From positions 1 to 44,923 of the forward strand of contig NZ_JAFATE010000314.1 of NCBI RefSeq assembly GCF_019244115.1: a stretch of DNA of 44,923 nucleotides, read 5' to 3'. Shown one piece after another: positions 32,963 to 41,612 of this stretch (positions are counted from its first letter, which is position 1; every line of letters starts with the position of its first letter). Made by a program: the position numbers and the translations under genes. Source of the DNA: Bradyrhizobium sp. (lineage in GTDB: Bacteria > Pseudomonadota > Alphaproteobacteria > Rhizobiales > Xanthobacteraceae). Under the pieces are notes generated by a model. It did not search any database, was not told the origin of the DNA, and worked only from the letters and a program-made list of their open reading frames with translations.

Positions 32963-34174
32963 TTATCCGACGAGCTGGGTGACCGAGAGCAGCGCGGTCA
33001 TGACCGAGACGATCAGGCCGCCGACCACGGTCGAGATGGAGATGATGGCGAGCGGCCCGATGATGCCGACGACGCGATCGAGCCTGCGCTGCAGCTTGGC
33101 CTCGTAGAATTCGGCGACCCGGCCCGCGAGCACGGGCAGTTGCCCGGTCTCCTCGCCTAATCTGAGCATGCGCACCGCCATCGGCGGCAGGCTGTTGGTA
33201 GCCGACAGGCCTTCCGACAGCTTGCCGCCATGCCGCACGCGATCGGCGGCGACCGACCAGGTTTGCGCGTCACCGGTGACCGCCATGATGTCGACCAGGA
33301 TGCGCAGCGTCGCCGTCAGATTGACCCCGCTCGACAGCAGCACGCCGAGATTCCGGCAGAACAGGCTGGTCCGGTAGAAGCGGAAGATACCGGAGATGCC
33401 GGGCAGCCGCGCGATCGCGCCGATCAGGGCGGCCCGCGCGCCGCGCTGGCGCAAGGTGAACCAGATCGCGGCAATCAGGGCGGCGGCCGCGAGCGAGAGC
33501 GTCGTTGCATTGCCGCGCATGAGCTCCGACAGCTGGATGAAGAAGCTCAGCGCGGTATCGGACTTGCCGCCAAAATCCTGCAGCACGGAGGAGAATTGCG
33601 GCAGCACGAACAGGATGAAGAACAGCATCACACAGAGCGCCGCGACCAGCACGAAGGCGGGATATTGCATGGCATCCGACAGTTTGCGGCGCATCTGCTC
33701 GGCCCGTTCGCGCTCGCTCCCGAGGAGTTCCAGCACCTGGTCGAGCGTGCCGGAGACCTCGCCGACCCTGACCAGCGCGACATACATCGGCGGAAACAGC
33801 AGGGGATGGCCGCCGACTGCCTCGGCAAAGCTTTCCCCGGTCAGCAGCGCGGCACGCAATTTGGCGACCACAGGGCGCAGGCGGCCGACATCGGCATCGC
33901 TTGCAAGCAGCTCGAGCGCATCGTCAAGCCGCGCGCCGGCCTTGAGCAGCAGCGCGAGATCGCGCGTGAACGTCGTGACTTCTGCGGCGCTCGGCTGGTT
34001 GAAGAAGCCGAAGCTGGCGCCCGCCGCGGCGGCGCGTTTCTCCTCGACGGTTTCGATCGGCAGCAGCCGCAGATATTCGATGCGGGCGGCGACCTCGTGC
34101 TCGGTCGGCGCCGAGAGCGTGCCCTGGACGATCTCGCCGGTCTGGGTCAGGGCCCTGTAGCGAAATGTCGGCAC
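32963..34174 (-). CDS. gspF: Type II secretion platform protein GspF
   Basis: A 403-residue inner-membrane platform protein with two cytoplasmic GspF domains and three TM helices (near 170-195, 220-240 and 365-395). Motifs FTRDLALLLKAGARLDDALE and FCRNLGVLLSSGVNLTATLR mark the two domain repeats. The start is GTG at 34174 with AGAGG upstream. It is 9 bp downstream of gspE. Confidence 0.92.
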   Translation of the reverse strand: MPTFRYRALTQTGEIVQGTLSAPTEHEVAARIEYLRLLPIETVEEKRAAAAGASFGFFNQPSAAEVTTFTRDLALLLKAGARLDDALELLASDADVGRLRPVVAKLRAALLTGESFAEAVGGHPLLFPPMYVALVRVGEVSGTLDQVLELLGSERERAEQMRRKLSDAMQYPAFVLVAALCVMLFFILFVLPQFSSVLQDFGGKSDTALSFFIQLSELMRGNATTLSLAAAALIAAIWFTLRQRGARAALIGAIARLPGISGIFRFYRTSLFCRNLGVLLSSGVNLTATLRILVDIMAVTGDAQTWSVAADRVRHGGKLSEGLSATNSLPPMAVRMLRLGEETGQLPVLAGRVAEFYEAKLQRRLDRVVGIIGPLAIISISTVVGGLIVSVMTALLSVTQLVG

Positions 34175-34183
34175 GTGTCACCT

Positions 34184-35899
34184 CTAGCGGGCGGTGGTGA
34201 CGCGGAGGATTTCCGCGGGACTGGTGAGGCCGGCCCGGCACTTGGCAAGCCCGTCATCGAGCATTGTGGTCATGCCGCCGCGGATCGCGGTTTGGTCGAC
34301 CTTCAGTCCATCGGTCTTTTCACCGATCAGTTCGCGCAGCGCGTTGTCCAGTTCGAGCACCTCGAACACGCCGATCCGGCCGCGATAGCCCGTGCCGCCG
34401 CAACGCTCGCAGCCGCAGGGCTGATGGATGGTCTCCCCGATCCGGAAGCCAAGGGAGGCAAGGCGCGGATCCTCGGCCATATCGGCCTCGTCGAGCACCC
34501 TCGCAGACTTGCAGCGTTCGCAGAGCTGGCGCACCAGCCGCTGCGCGATGACGGCGCGCAAGGTCGAGCGCAACAGATAGGCCTCGACGCCGAGATCGAG
34601 CAGCCGCGGCAGGGCGGCGGCCGCAGTCTCGGTGTGCAGCGTGGTCAGCACGAGATGCCCGGTCAGCGCGGCATGCACGGCAACATGGGCGGTCTCGGCA
34701 TCTCGGACCTCGCCGACCATGATGACGTCGGGGTCCTGGCGGACGAAGGAGCGCAGCGCGCTCGCAAAGGTGAGACCGATGGCCGGCTTGACCTGCGACT
34801 GGTTGACCCCGGCAATCTCGTATTCGACCGGATCCTCGATCGTGAGAATCTTTCGGGTCGGCTCGTTCAGGATCGACAGGATCGTCGCCAAAGTGGTGGT
34901 CTTGCCGCTGCCGGTCGGCCCGGTGATCACGATCATGCCGTGCGGCAGTTTCAAGAGACGCCGCAGCTTGGCTTCGTCGGTCCGCGCGAAGCCGAGCCTG
35001 TCGACGACCAGCAGGCCGCGATCCTTCGGCAGGATGCGGATGACGGCGGATTCGCCATGCTGGGTCGGCATGATCGCGACGCGGATGTCGATGTCGGTGC
35101 GGCCGGCGTGCAGGCGCGCCGCGCCATCCTGCGGCAGGCGGCGCTCGGCGATGTTGAGGCTTGCGATGATCTTGATGCGCGAGATGACCGCCTGCGGCAG
35201 CACGCCGGCCGGGGACGCGACCGGCCGCAGCAGGCCGTCGATCCGCATGCGAACGACGAGGCCTGACGCAAACGGCTCGACATGGATGTCGCTGGCGCGC
35301 AGTTCGACAGCCTTTTCCAGGAGATCGTTGACCGCGCGCACGACGGGCGCGCCGCTCGCGAGGTCGCGCAGGCTCTCGATATCGTCCTCGCGCAGCTGTG
35401 CGGGCCCGTCCGCATCGCGCTGTCCATCGACCTGGTCGGTCACGAGGCGCTGGTCCAGCACGATGGCGAGTTCGTCGAACGCGGCGATCCGGATTTCGAT
35501 ATCTGCGCCAAGCACGATTTCCGCCGCACGCCTGGCCGCCAGGTCTGTCGGATCGGCAATGGCGAGGATGGCGCGACGATCCTCGGACTGGTAGGGAAAG
35601 ACCAGCGTCTCGCGCAGAAAGCGCTGCGAGAAGGCGGCGATCAGCGGCGTCGCCGCCAGCATCTCTTGCAGTGCAACACGTTCGCTGTGGAAAAAGCGGG
35701 CACCCTCGTCGGCAAATTCGCCCGGCGACAGCGTAGTCATTTCCCAGAGCTTGGCGAGCGGGGCCTGTTGCGGGCTGCGCGGGCCGCTGCCCTGCGGCTG
35801 GTCGGCGATGCCGGAATCGGTAACCTGGGAGGCTTCCGTGGGCTTCAGATGCCCGGCCTGGCGAAGATACTCTATGAACTGCAATGGCTGGCCGGTCAT
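34184..35899 (-). CDS. gspE: Type II secretion ATPase GspE
   Basis: A 571-residue hexameric ATPase that powers pseudopilus assembly on the cytoplasmic face. Walker A GPTGSGKTTT is near residue 320, the Asp box near 345 (ILTIEDPVEY), Walker B DPDVIMVGEVRD near 385, and the His box near 410 (GHLVLTTLHT). A four-Cys zinc motif is seen (LCERCKS and PCGCERCGGTGYRGR). The N-terminal 140 residues hold the N1-type domain that binds GspL. It is the first gene of the leftward gsp operon; the 440 bp upstream separate it from gspD. Confidence 0.93.
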   Translation of the reverse strand: MTGQPLQFIEYLRQAGHLKPTEASQVTDSGIADQPQGSGPRSPQQAPLAKLWEMTTLSPGEFADEGARFFHSERVALQEMLAATPLIAAFSQRFLRETLVFPYQSEDRRAILAIADPTDLAARRAAEIVLGADIEIRIAAFDELAIVLDQRLVTDQVDGQRDADGPAQLREDDIESLRDLASGAPVVRAVNDLLEKAVELRASDIHVEPFASGLVVRMRIDGLLRPVASPAGVLPQAVISRIKIIASLNIAERRLPQDGAARLHAGRTDIDIRVAIMPTQHGESAVIRILPKDRGLLVVDRLGFARTDEAKLRRLLKLPHGMIVITGPTGSGKTTTLATILSILNEPTRKILTIEDPVEYEIAGVNQSQVKPAIGLTFASALRSFVRQDPDVIMVGEVRDAETAHVAVHAALTGHLVLTTLHTETAAAALPRLLDLGVEAYLLRSTLRAVIAQRLVRQLCERCKSARVLDEADMAEDPRLASLGFRIGETIHQPCGCERCGGTGYRGRIGVFEVLELDNALRELIGEKTDGLKVDQTAIRGGMTTMLDDGLAKCRAGLTSPAEILRVTTAR

Positions 35900-36339
35900 G
35901 CTTCGTTCCAGTCGCAGCGTTTCAATTGAACCGATGATGCGGTGGCCGCCCGGACCAATGGTCTGGTGCTAGTTTGGCGCATCTGACATTCGCTACATCA
36001 TGTCCGCAGGTTCTGATAGCAAACGTCAGATCAAAGCCATACTAGAATCTTGATTTTGCTAGTGTCCTTCGGTTCTGACATCCGCGAATGAGCCCGCGGC
36101 GGGATAATACGAATGTCGGGACCGGGACACCAGCCTTATCGATCCGAAATGTGACACCGCTACGAAGACGGCAGTGCAGCAAACGACCATTGCCGAAAGG
36201 TCACACTTGTCTGTCATTAAGTCATCAAGCACGCCAGCTAATTGTTGTTGTCATGTTCCCCGGCTACTGATGCAACCTTGTGCGGATCGCCATCGTGCAG
36301 GATTCGCAATCGACATTGTTGAGTTGAATCGGGGAAGAG
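35900..36339. other. Divergent control region between gspE and gspD
   Basis: 440 bp without a gene, holding the promoters of both gsp units. Two imperfect direct repeats 90 bp apart begin GCTAGT (about 35969 and 36059) and end CTGACATTCGC / CTGACATCCGC (about 35993 and 36085). ATCTGAC (35981-35987) and GTCAGAT (36025-36031) form an inverted pair. A perfect CTGTCAT lies at 36211-36217. I cannot assign a -10/-35 pair with confidence. Confidence 0.5.
36211..36217 (+). promoter_or_regulatory. CTGTCAT, possible PhoB half-site upstream of gspD
   Basis: A perfect 7-mer match to the PhoB half-site, 123 bp upstream of the gspD start. The flanking positions at the 11-bp period (GTCACAC and TCATCAA) match at only about 3 of 7 positions, so this is a weak candidate on its own. 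Confidence 0.25.
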
Positions 36340-38706
36340 ATGGTGCGTGTCGGCAGTCAGCGCCGGCCTATTGCGACCGTACCTGGACTTTGTGCGATCG
36401 CGGCGGCGCTTTGCGCGATCAGCCTCTTGGCATCTTGCAACTCCGCGACATTTGGGACCACCGGAAACACGGCTCCCGCCGATATCGACGTGCTCGACAA
36501 GGTGCGTTCGCTGGACATCATGCCCCGCCAGGCACAGGGCGTGAACGGCTCACAGCCCGGGATGAACGGCCGAAGCCAGGCTGCCGTGTATGAAGGAACC
36601 GTCGTAGCGGACGTTCCCGATGCGCGGGTGCAGCGCACATCGAGCGGCAACGGCTACGATCTCAATTTCGAGAACACGCCGGTCGCGACCGTTGCCAAGG
36701 TGGTACTCGGCGACATCATGAACACCGGCTACACCATCGATCCGCGGGTGCAGGGCACGGTCAGCCTGGTCTCGGTGCGGCCGGTCGCCAAATCCGACAT
36801 CATTTTCGTGCTCGAGAGCGCCCTCAGGCTGAGTGGCGTGGTGCTGGTGCGCGACGTCAGCGGTTATCGCCTGTCGCCGCTCGGCGATGCCATCGGCTCC
36901 GGCCGGGTCGATGCGAACGCAGGGAGTCCGGAACCCGGCTACGGCGTCTCCATCGTGCCGCTGCAATATGTGTCGGCGCAGACCATTTTGAAACTGCTCG
37001 ATTCCTTTGCGACCAGGCCGGGCAGCGTGCGCGCCGACACGACGCGCAATCTGCTCATGATCCAGGGCACCGGCACCGAGCGGCAGTCGGCGGTCGAAAC
37101 CGTGATGAGCTTCGATGTCGACTGGATGCGCGGCCAGTCCGTCGGCATCTACCCGCTCGCCAACTCGGCGCCCGAACCGATCATCTCCGAACTGGAAAAG
37201 ATCATGGACTCCGGTGAAAGCGGCCTCAGCCAGAATCTCGTCAAGCTGCAGGCCATCGCCCGGCTGAATGCCATCCTGGTGGTCAGCCGCAAGCCGGCGC
37301 TGCTGCAGACCGCCGCGACCTGGATCAGGCGGCTCGACCGAGGTGACATGGCGCGCAACACCGTTCACGTCTACCATGTCCGCTTTGGCGAAGCGCGCCA
37401 GATGGCCCGGGTCCTGACCGACATGTTCATCGGCGGATCACAATCCTCGCTCGACAATGCCGACAACGAGATTGCGCCTGGATCCGGCTCGTCGGCGACA
37501 TCGAGCGTTGCCGACCGGCTGTCGCTGAATACGAACAACTCCTCCGCCGGTGGCAATTCGCAGTCTTCACCAGGCAGCTTTGCCTCGCGCTTTCAATCCG
37601 CTACGGGCGGCGGCACATCGGGGTTTGGCCAATCGTCGCAAACGGCCCAAACCGCCGCCGGATCGCAATCGGCGGCGGGCGGCGCGCTCGACAGCCGCTC
37701 CGCTGGCGGAGGCGGCCAGCCGCCGATGCAGGGCGTGCGCATCACGCCGGATACCGTCAACAACACGCTGCTGATCTATGCGGACCAGGGCAACTATCGG
37801 ATCATCGAGGCTACGCTGCAGCAGATCGACCGGCCGCAATTGCAGGTCGCGATCGATGCGACGATCGCCGAGGTGACGCTCACCAACGAATTGAGCTATG
37901 GCGTGCAGGCGTTCCTGACCAGCAAGAATCTTGGCCTGAAGCCGGACCAGGGCTCGATCCTCAATACGCAGTCGACGGCGCCGCCGGCCACAACCACCAC
38001 GACGGTCAACAATGTCGCGACCACGGTGACCAGCGCCTTCATCAACCGCGCCTTTCCGGGATTCAATTTCCTGATCGGCTCGGAGGCGCAGCCGAGCGCG
38101 ATCCTGGATGCCCTCCACACCGTCACCAGCGTCAAGGTGCTGTCCAACCCATCCCTGGTGGTGATCAACAACCAGGTCGCGACGCTGCAGGTCGGCGACG
38201 TCGTCCCGGTCTCCACCGGCAGCGCCACGGTGCTCACCACCAGCAACACCGTCGTCAACACCATCGATTACCGCAACACCGGCATCATCCTGCGCGTGTC
38301 GCCGCGCATCAATGCCAACGGCAATGTCCGGCTGGAGGTCGAGCAGGAGATCAGCAACGTCTCGCCGCAGACAGCTGCTTCGCTGACGCCGACGGTTTCG
38401 GAACGGCGGGTGAAAAGCTCGATTTCCATCGCCAACGGCCAGACCGTGCTGCTGGCCGGCCTGATCAGCGAACAGCAAAATGGCGCGCGCAACGGCATTC
38501 CCGTGCTCGACGAGATCCAGGGGCTGGGCGACGCCTTCTCGCATCAGGACAAGAAGGGCACGCGGACCGAATTGATCATCTTCATTCGTCCGCAGATCAT
38601 CCGCGACGGCAGCGATGCCCATCACGTCGCCGAAGAGCTGCGGTCGAAACTGCGTGGCAACGTGGGGGCAAGCACCGATGATCTCGTGGTTCACACGACG
38701 CGGTGA
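36340..38706 (+). CDS. gspD: Type II secretion secretin GspD with lipoprotein signal
   Basis: A 788-residue outer-membrane secretin. The signal peptide ends in a lipobox, SLLASC with Cys33, so the protein is probably lipidated. N0-N1 domains follow (DLNFENTPVATVAKVVLGDI; VSIVPLQYVSAQTILKLLDS), then N2/N3 with a roughly 90-residue Gly/Ser/Gln-rich insertion (SSAGGNSQSSPGS and GGGGQPPMQ), and the secretin core with VPVSTGSA, GIILRVSPRINANGNV and SSISIANGQTVLLAGLI. It is transcribed away from gspE. No pilotin gene (gspS) is seen; a lipidated secretin can reach the outer membrane on its own, as HxcQ does. The Sel1 gene overlaps its end by 29 bp. Confidence 0.92.
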   Translation: MVRVGSQRRPIATVPGLCAIAAALCAISLLASCNSATFGTTGNTAPADIDVLDKVRSLDIMPRQAQGVNGSQPGMNGRSQAAVYEGTVVADVPDARVQRTSSGNGYDLNFENTPVATVAKVVLGDIMNTGYTIDPRVQGTVSLVSVRPVAKSDIIFVLESALRLSGVVLVRDVSGYRLSPLGDAIGSGRVDANAGSPEPGYGVSIVPLQYVSAQTILKLLDSFATRPGSVRADTTRNLLMIQGTGTERQSAVETVMSFDVDWMRGQSVGIYPLANSAPEPIISELEKIMDSGESGLSQNLVKLQAIARLNAILVVSRKPALLQTAATWIRRLDRGDMARNTVHVYHVRFGEARQMARVLTDMFIGGSQSSLDNADNEIAPGSGSSATSSVADRLSLNTNNSSAGGNSQSSPGSFASRFQSATGGGTSGFGQSSQTAQTAAGSQSAAGGALDSRSAGGGGQPPMQGVRITPDTVNNTLLIYADQGNYRIIEATLQQIDRPQLQVAIDATIAEVTLTNELSYGVQAFLTSKNLGLKPDQGSILNTQSTAPPATTTTTVNNVATTVTSAFINRAFPGFNFLIGSEAQPSAILDALHTVTSVKVLSNPSLVVINNQVATLQVGDVVPVSTGSATVLTTSNTVVNTIDYRNTGIILRVSPRINANGNVRLEVEQEISNVSPQTAASLTPTVSERRVKSSISIANGQTVLLAGLISEQQNGARNGIPVLDEIQGLGDAFSHQDKKGTRTELIIFIRPQIIRDGSDAHHVAEELRSKLRGNVGASTDDLVVHTTR

Positions 38707-39247
38707 CGGCGTCGCCGCAGGCGCGTCACACCATTTGATAGCGGCGGATGCGCACTGGCGCGTCTGGCTTACGGTCGCGCTGCTCGCAGTATGCTGCGTC
38801 GGACAGCCGGCGCCCGCGCGTGCGGACGCGGTCGCGCGCGCCAACGCCGCCTATGCCCGCGGCGACTTCATCCAGGCGGTCAACCTGTTGACGCCGCCGG
38901 CACTGCATGGAAACGCGCGGGCGCAGGCGTTTCTCGGCTTTCTGTATGAGAACGGCTACGGCGCGCCGCAGGCCTATGTCGCTGCCGCAGATCTTTATAT
39001 GCAGGCGGCGGTCAGCGGTAATCCGTTCGCTCAGTGCATGCTCGGGCTGATGTACGACAAAGGGCATGGCGTGCCGCAGGATTTCGTGCTGGCCTATAAA
39101 TGGCTCGATCTCGCCGCGGCGCGGGCTTCGCTGCGGGAGCGCGATTATTTCTTGCGCCTGCGCAATGCCGTGGCCTCAAAGATGTCGCCGGCGCAGATCG
39201 GCGAAGGACAGCATCTCGCGCTTAGCTGGGCACCGGGCCGATTCTAA
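38678..39247 (+). CDS. Exported Sel1-repeat protein
   Basis: A 189-residue protein with an N-terminal hydrophobic signal (VWLTVALLAVCCVGQPAPARA) preceded by about 28 residues, and two Sel1-like repeats (ARAQAFLGFLYENGYGAPQA and PFAQCMLGLMYDKGHGVPQD). Sel1 proteins act as scaffolds. I start at the ATG at 38678, which overlaps gspD by 29 bp; the frame is open to 38615 but that would lie deeper in gspD. Co-transcription with gspD suggests a role in secretin assembly or stability (inference). Confidence 0.75.
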   Translation: MISWFTRRGDGVAAGASHHLIAADAHWRVWLTVALLAVCCVGQPAPARADAVARANAAYARGDFIQAVNLLTPPALHGNARAQAFLGFLYENGYGAPQAYVAAADLYMQAAVSGNPFAQCMLGLMYDKGHGVPQDFVLAYKWLDLAAARASLRERDYFLRLRNAVASKMSPAQIGEGQHLALSWAPGRF

Positions 39248-39266
39248 ATTCATTGCCCGGCACGAC

Positions 39267-39290
39267 AATGTCACGGCGTGCCGCGACATT
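39267..39290. terminator. Imperfect 24-bp palindrome after the Sel1 gene
   Basis: Arms AATGTC and GACATT enclose CGGC and GCCG with a 2-nt centre; an overlapping GGCACG/CGTGCC pair (39259-39264, 39277-39282) gives an alternative fold. No T-run follows. It could end the gspD-Sel1 transcript or bind a regulator of the next gene. Confidence 0.35.
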
Positions 39291-39308
39291 CATGTGCGTT
39301 CCGGTCAG

Positions 39309-39326
39309 ACGTCACGCCAGCGTCAA
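39309..39326 (+). promoter_or_regulatory. Weak Pho-box-like repeat upstream of the third phosphatase gene
   Basis: ACGTCAC-GCCA-GCGTCAA, two GTCA-containing 7-mers at an 11-bp period, each matching the PhoB half-site at 4 of 7 positions. It lies 75-92 bp upstream of the gene start. Weak by itself. Confidence 0.2.
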
Positions 39327-39400
39327 CGTAGCGCAACACGCCGCACCGTAATCTCTCCATGTCGGACATTTCAGTCTTCACCAGCCGACGTCGGGAGAAC

Positions 39401-41524
39401 ATGATGACAAGATTGAAAGCTCAAATGCGGGCGCCGATCTCCGTTGCGCTCGGCCTGTTCTTTCTCGGTACCGCCTCGCAATCGGCATCGGCCGCCTGCC
39501 AGTTGCATTCGCCGGACGGCCGGATCAAGCATGTGATCAATATCGTTTTCGACAACGTGCATCTGCGGCGTGACAATCCGAACGTTCCCTCCGACCTCGA
39601 ACAGATGCCGAACCTGCTCAACTTCCTGCAGAGCAACGGCGTCGTCAGCGGCAACAACCATACGCCGCTGATCTCGCACACCGCGCACGACATCGTCACC
39701 GGTCTGACCGGCGTCTATGGCGACCGCAACGGTATTCCCGTCGCCAACTCCTACGGCTTCTTCAAGCCGGACGGCAGCGTCGGCTTCTCGAGCTCCTTCC
39801 TGTACTGGACCGCGCTCGGCGGCGACGGCAAACCGGAAATGCTCAACGAACTGGGCAAGACCGCGCCCGCGCCATGGGTGCCCTATACCCGCGCCGGCTG
39901 TGACGTCGGCGCGTTCTCCGTCGCCAATATCGAGTTCGAGCGCGTGCCGGACGACGTGACAACATTCTATGGCGCGGGCAGCCCTCAGGACCTCGCGGTG
40001 CGGGCGGACCTCGCCTCGTCGAGCCCGGCCACCCGCCAGCAGGCGACCACCGACTATCTCGGCATCGCCATCCATTGCGCCGTCGGCAGCAAGCTCTGCC
40101 AAAACGGCTTTGCCGCAAATGATCCCCTGCCCGACGAGCCCAACGGCTATGTCGGCTTCAAGGGCCTGTTCGGCAACATCAACGTGCAGCCGGTGATCTC
40201 GCCATCCGGTCCGGTGAAGGATCTTGATGGCAACGTGATTGCCGACCAGTTCGGCCATCCCGGCTTCCCGAACGGTTTTAGCCCGCTGGCGACGCAATCG
40301 CTCGGCTATGCCGCGACCATGCTCGAATCCGGCGTGCCGGTGGTGTATTTCTACATCGCCGACGCGCATGACAACCGCTCCGCCCCCGGCACCTTCGGCC
40401 CCGGCGAGGCCGGCTACGTCGCGCAGCTCAAGCAGTACGACATCGCGTTCGGAAAATTCTTCGAGCGCCTCGCCAAGGACGGCATCACCAAGGACAATAC
40501 GCTGTTCACGGTGGTGCCCGACGAGAACGATCATTTCGTCGGCAGCGCTCCGACGCCGGCCAATTGCGACGGCATCAAGGTGCCCTGCACCTATGCAAAG
40601 GTCGGCGAGGTCAACGCCCAAATCGATCGTCTCTTGATCACGCAGCGCGCCAACACGACACCGTTCGCGATCCACACCGATGACGCGCCGACCTTCTATC
40701 TCACCGGCAATCCAGCGCCAACCGCCGCCGTCACCCGCACGATGGAGCACGATCTGGATGCGCTGGTCGCGACCAACCCGATCACCGGCAATACCGACAA
40801 GCTGTCGGCGCTGCTGGCCGATCAGGCCGAGATGAAGCTGCTGCACATGGTCACCACGAGCGCCGCACGCACGCCGACGCTGACCATGTTCGGCAACGAA
40901 AATTACTTCTTCGTAACCGTCAGCAAGCCGCCTGCGACGGCTTGCGCGGTTCAGTCCGACTGCGTCTTCGTCGGCTCCGGCTTTGCCTGGAATCACGGCG
41001 ACTTCCAAAGGGACATCACGCGGACCTGGGTCGCGATGGTCGGCCCCGGCGTGAAACAGCTCGGGCGCAATGATGAGGTGTTCACCGATCATGCCGACGT
41101 GCGGCCGACGGTCATGGCGCTGCTCGGCCTCTCCGACGACTATCTGCATGAGGGCCGCGTGGTCGCCGAATGGATCAATGAGCGCGCGCTGCCGGACGGC
41201 ATCCGTGATGCCCGGGAAAACTTCATCGAGCTCGCGCAGGCCTACAAGCAGCTTAATGCCCCGCTCGGCCGGCTCGGCCGCGCGAGCCTCGTCTGGTCGA
41301 ATCGCTCCGTGATCGCGACCGACAAGGTCTATGCGCGCTATCTGAAGGAGATCGGCGACGTCACTGAGGATCGCGACGAACTCGCGGGCCAGATCAAGAC
41401 GGTGCTCGACAACGCGGCATTCCATCATCGTCCGGTCGACGAACGGGCCGAAGACGGGCTTGGCGATCGCGCGAAAAGGCTGATCGACCACGTCGAGGAT
41501 CGCGCCGAACGCGATCGCGACTGA
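39401..41524 (+). CDS. Exported alkaline-phosphatase-superfamily phosphodiesterase
   Basis: A 707-residue exported enzyme of the sulfatase/alkaline phosphatase superfamily, different from the two PF04185 enzymes. The signal peptide ends near SASA|ACQ. Likely metal and catalytic residues lie in VINIVFDNVHLRRDNP, GNNHTPLISHTAHDIVTGL (Thr in the nucleophile position), FTVVPDENDHF and VFTDHADVRPTVMALLGL. The C-terminal 40 residues are charged (DERAEDGLGDRAKR) and end ERDRD. Two ATGs adjoin (39401, 39404) after GGGAGAAC; I use the first. The frame is open to 39359 but lacks a better start. Probable type II secretion client by position (inference). Confidence 0.82.
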   Translation: MMTRLKAQMRAPISVALGLFFLGTASQSASAACQLHSPDGRIKHVINIVFDNVHLRRDNPNVPSDLEQMPNLLNFLQSNGVVSGNNHTPLISHTAHDIVTGLTGVYGDRNGIPVANSYGFFKPDGSVGFSSSFLYWTALGGDGKPEMLNELGKTAPAPWVPYTRAGCDVGAFSVANIEFERVPDDVTTFYGAGSPQDLAVRADLASSSPATRQQATTDYLGIAIHCAVGSKLCQNGFAANDPLPDEPNGYVGFKGLFGNINVQPVISPSGPVKDLDGNVIADQFGHPGFPNGFSPLATQSLGYAATMLESGVPVVYFYIADAHDNRSAPGTFGPGEAGYVAQLKQYDIAFGKFFERLAKDGITKDNTLFTVVPDENDHFVGSAPTPANCDGIKVPCTYAKVGEVNAQIDRLLITQRANTTPFAIHTDDAPTFYLTGNPAPTAAVTRTMEHDLDALVATNPITGNTDKLSALLADQAEMKLLHMVTTSAARTPTLTMFGNENYFFVTVSKPPATACAVQSDCVFVGSGFAWNHGDFQRDITRTWVAMVGPGVKQLGRNDEVFTDHADVRPTVMALLGLSDDYLHEGRVVAEWINERALPDGIRDARENFIELAQAYKQLNAPLGRLGRASLVWSNRSVIATDKVYARYLKEIGDVTEDRDELAGQIKTVLDNAAFHHRPVDERAEDGLGDRAKRLIDHVEDRAERDRD

Positions 41525-41559
41525 TTTCACGCGCCGCAATAGATCGTCCAACAGGCAGA

Positions 41560-41580
41560 CCCGCCGGCTCAACCGGCGGG
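41560..41580. terminator. Convergent hairpin terminator
   Basis: A perfect 8-bp stem with a 5-nt loop (CCCGCCGG / CCGGCGGG) between the ends of the phosphatase gene (41524) and the 2H phosphoesterase gene (41613). The T content on either side is low, so it may work with Rho or be bidirectional. Confidence 0.5.
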
Positions 41581-41612
41581 ACTTGTCCAACTTGGGCTCA
41601 GGATCGGGCTGT

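Noticed and set aside
33230-35266. 678-residue open frame on the plus strand
   Set aside because: Antisense to gspF and gspE, which have complete family motifs.
39371-41590. 739-residue open frame on the minus strand
   Set aside because: Antisense to the exported phosphatase gene, which has a signal peptide and catalytic motifs.
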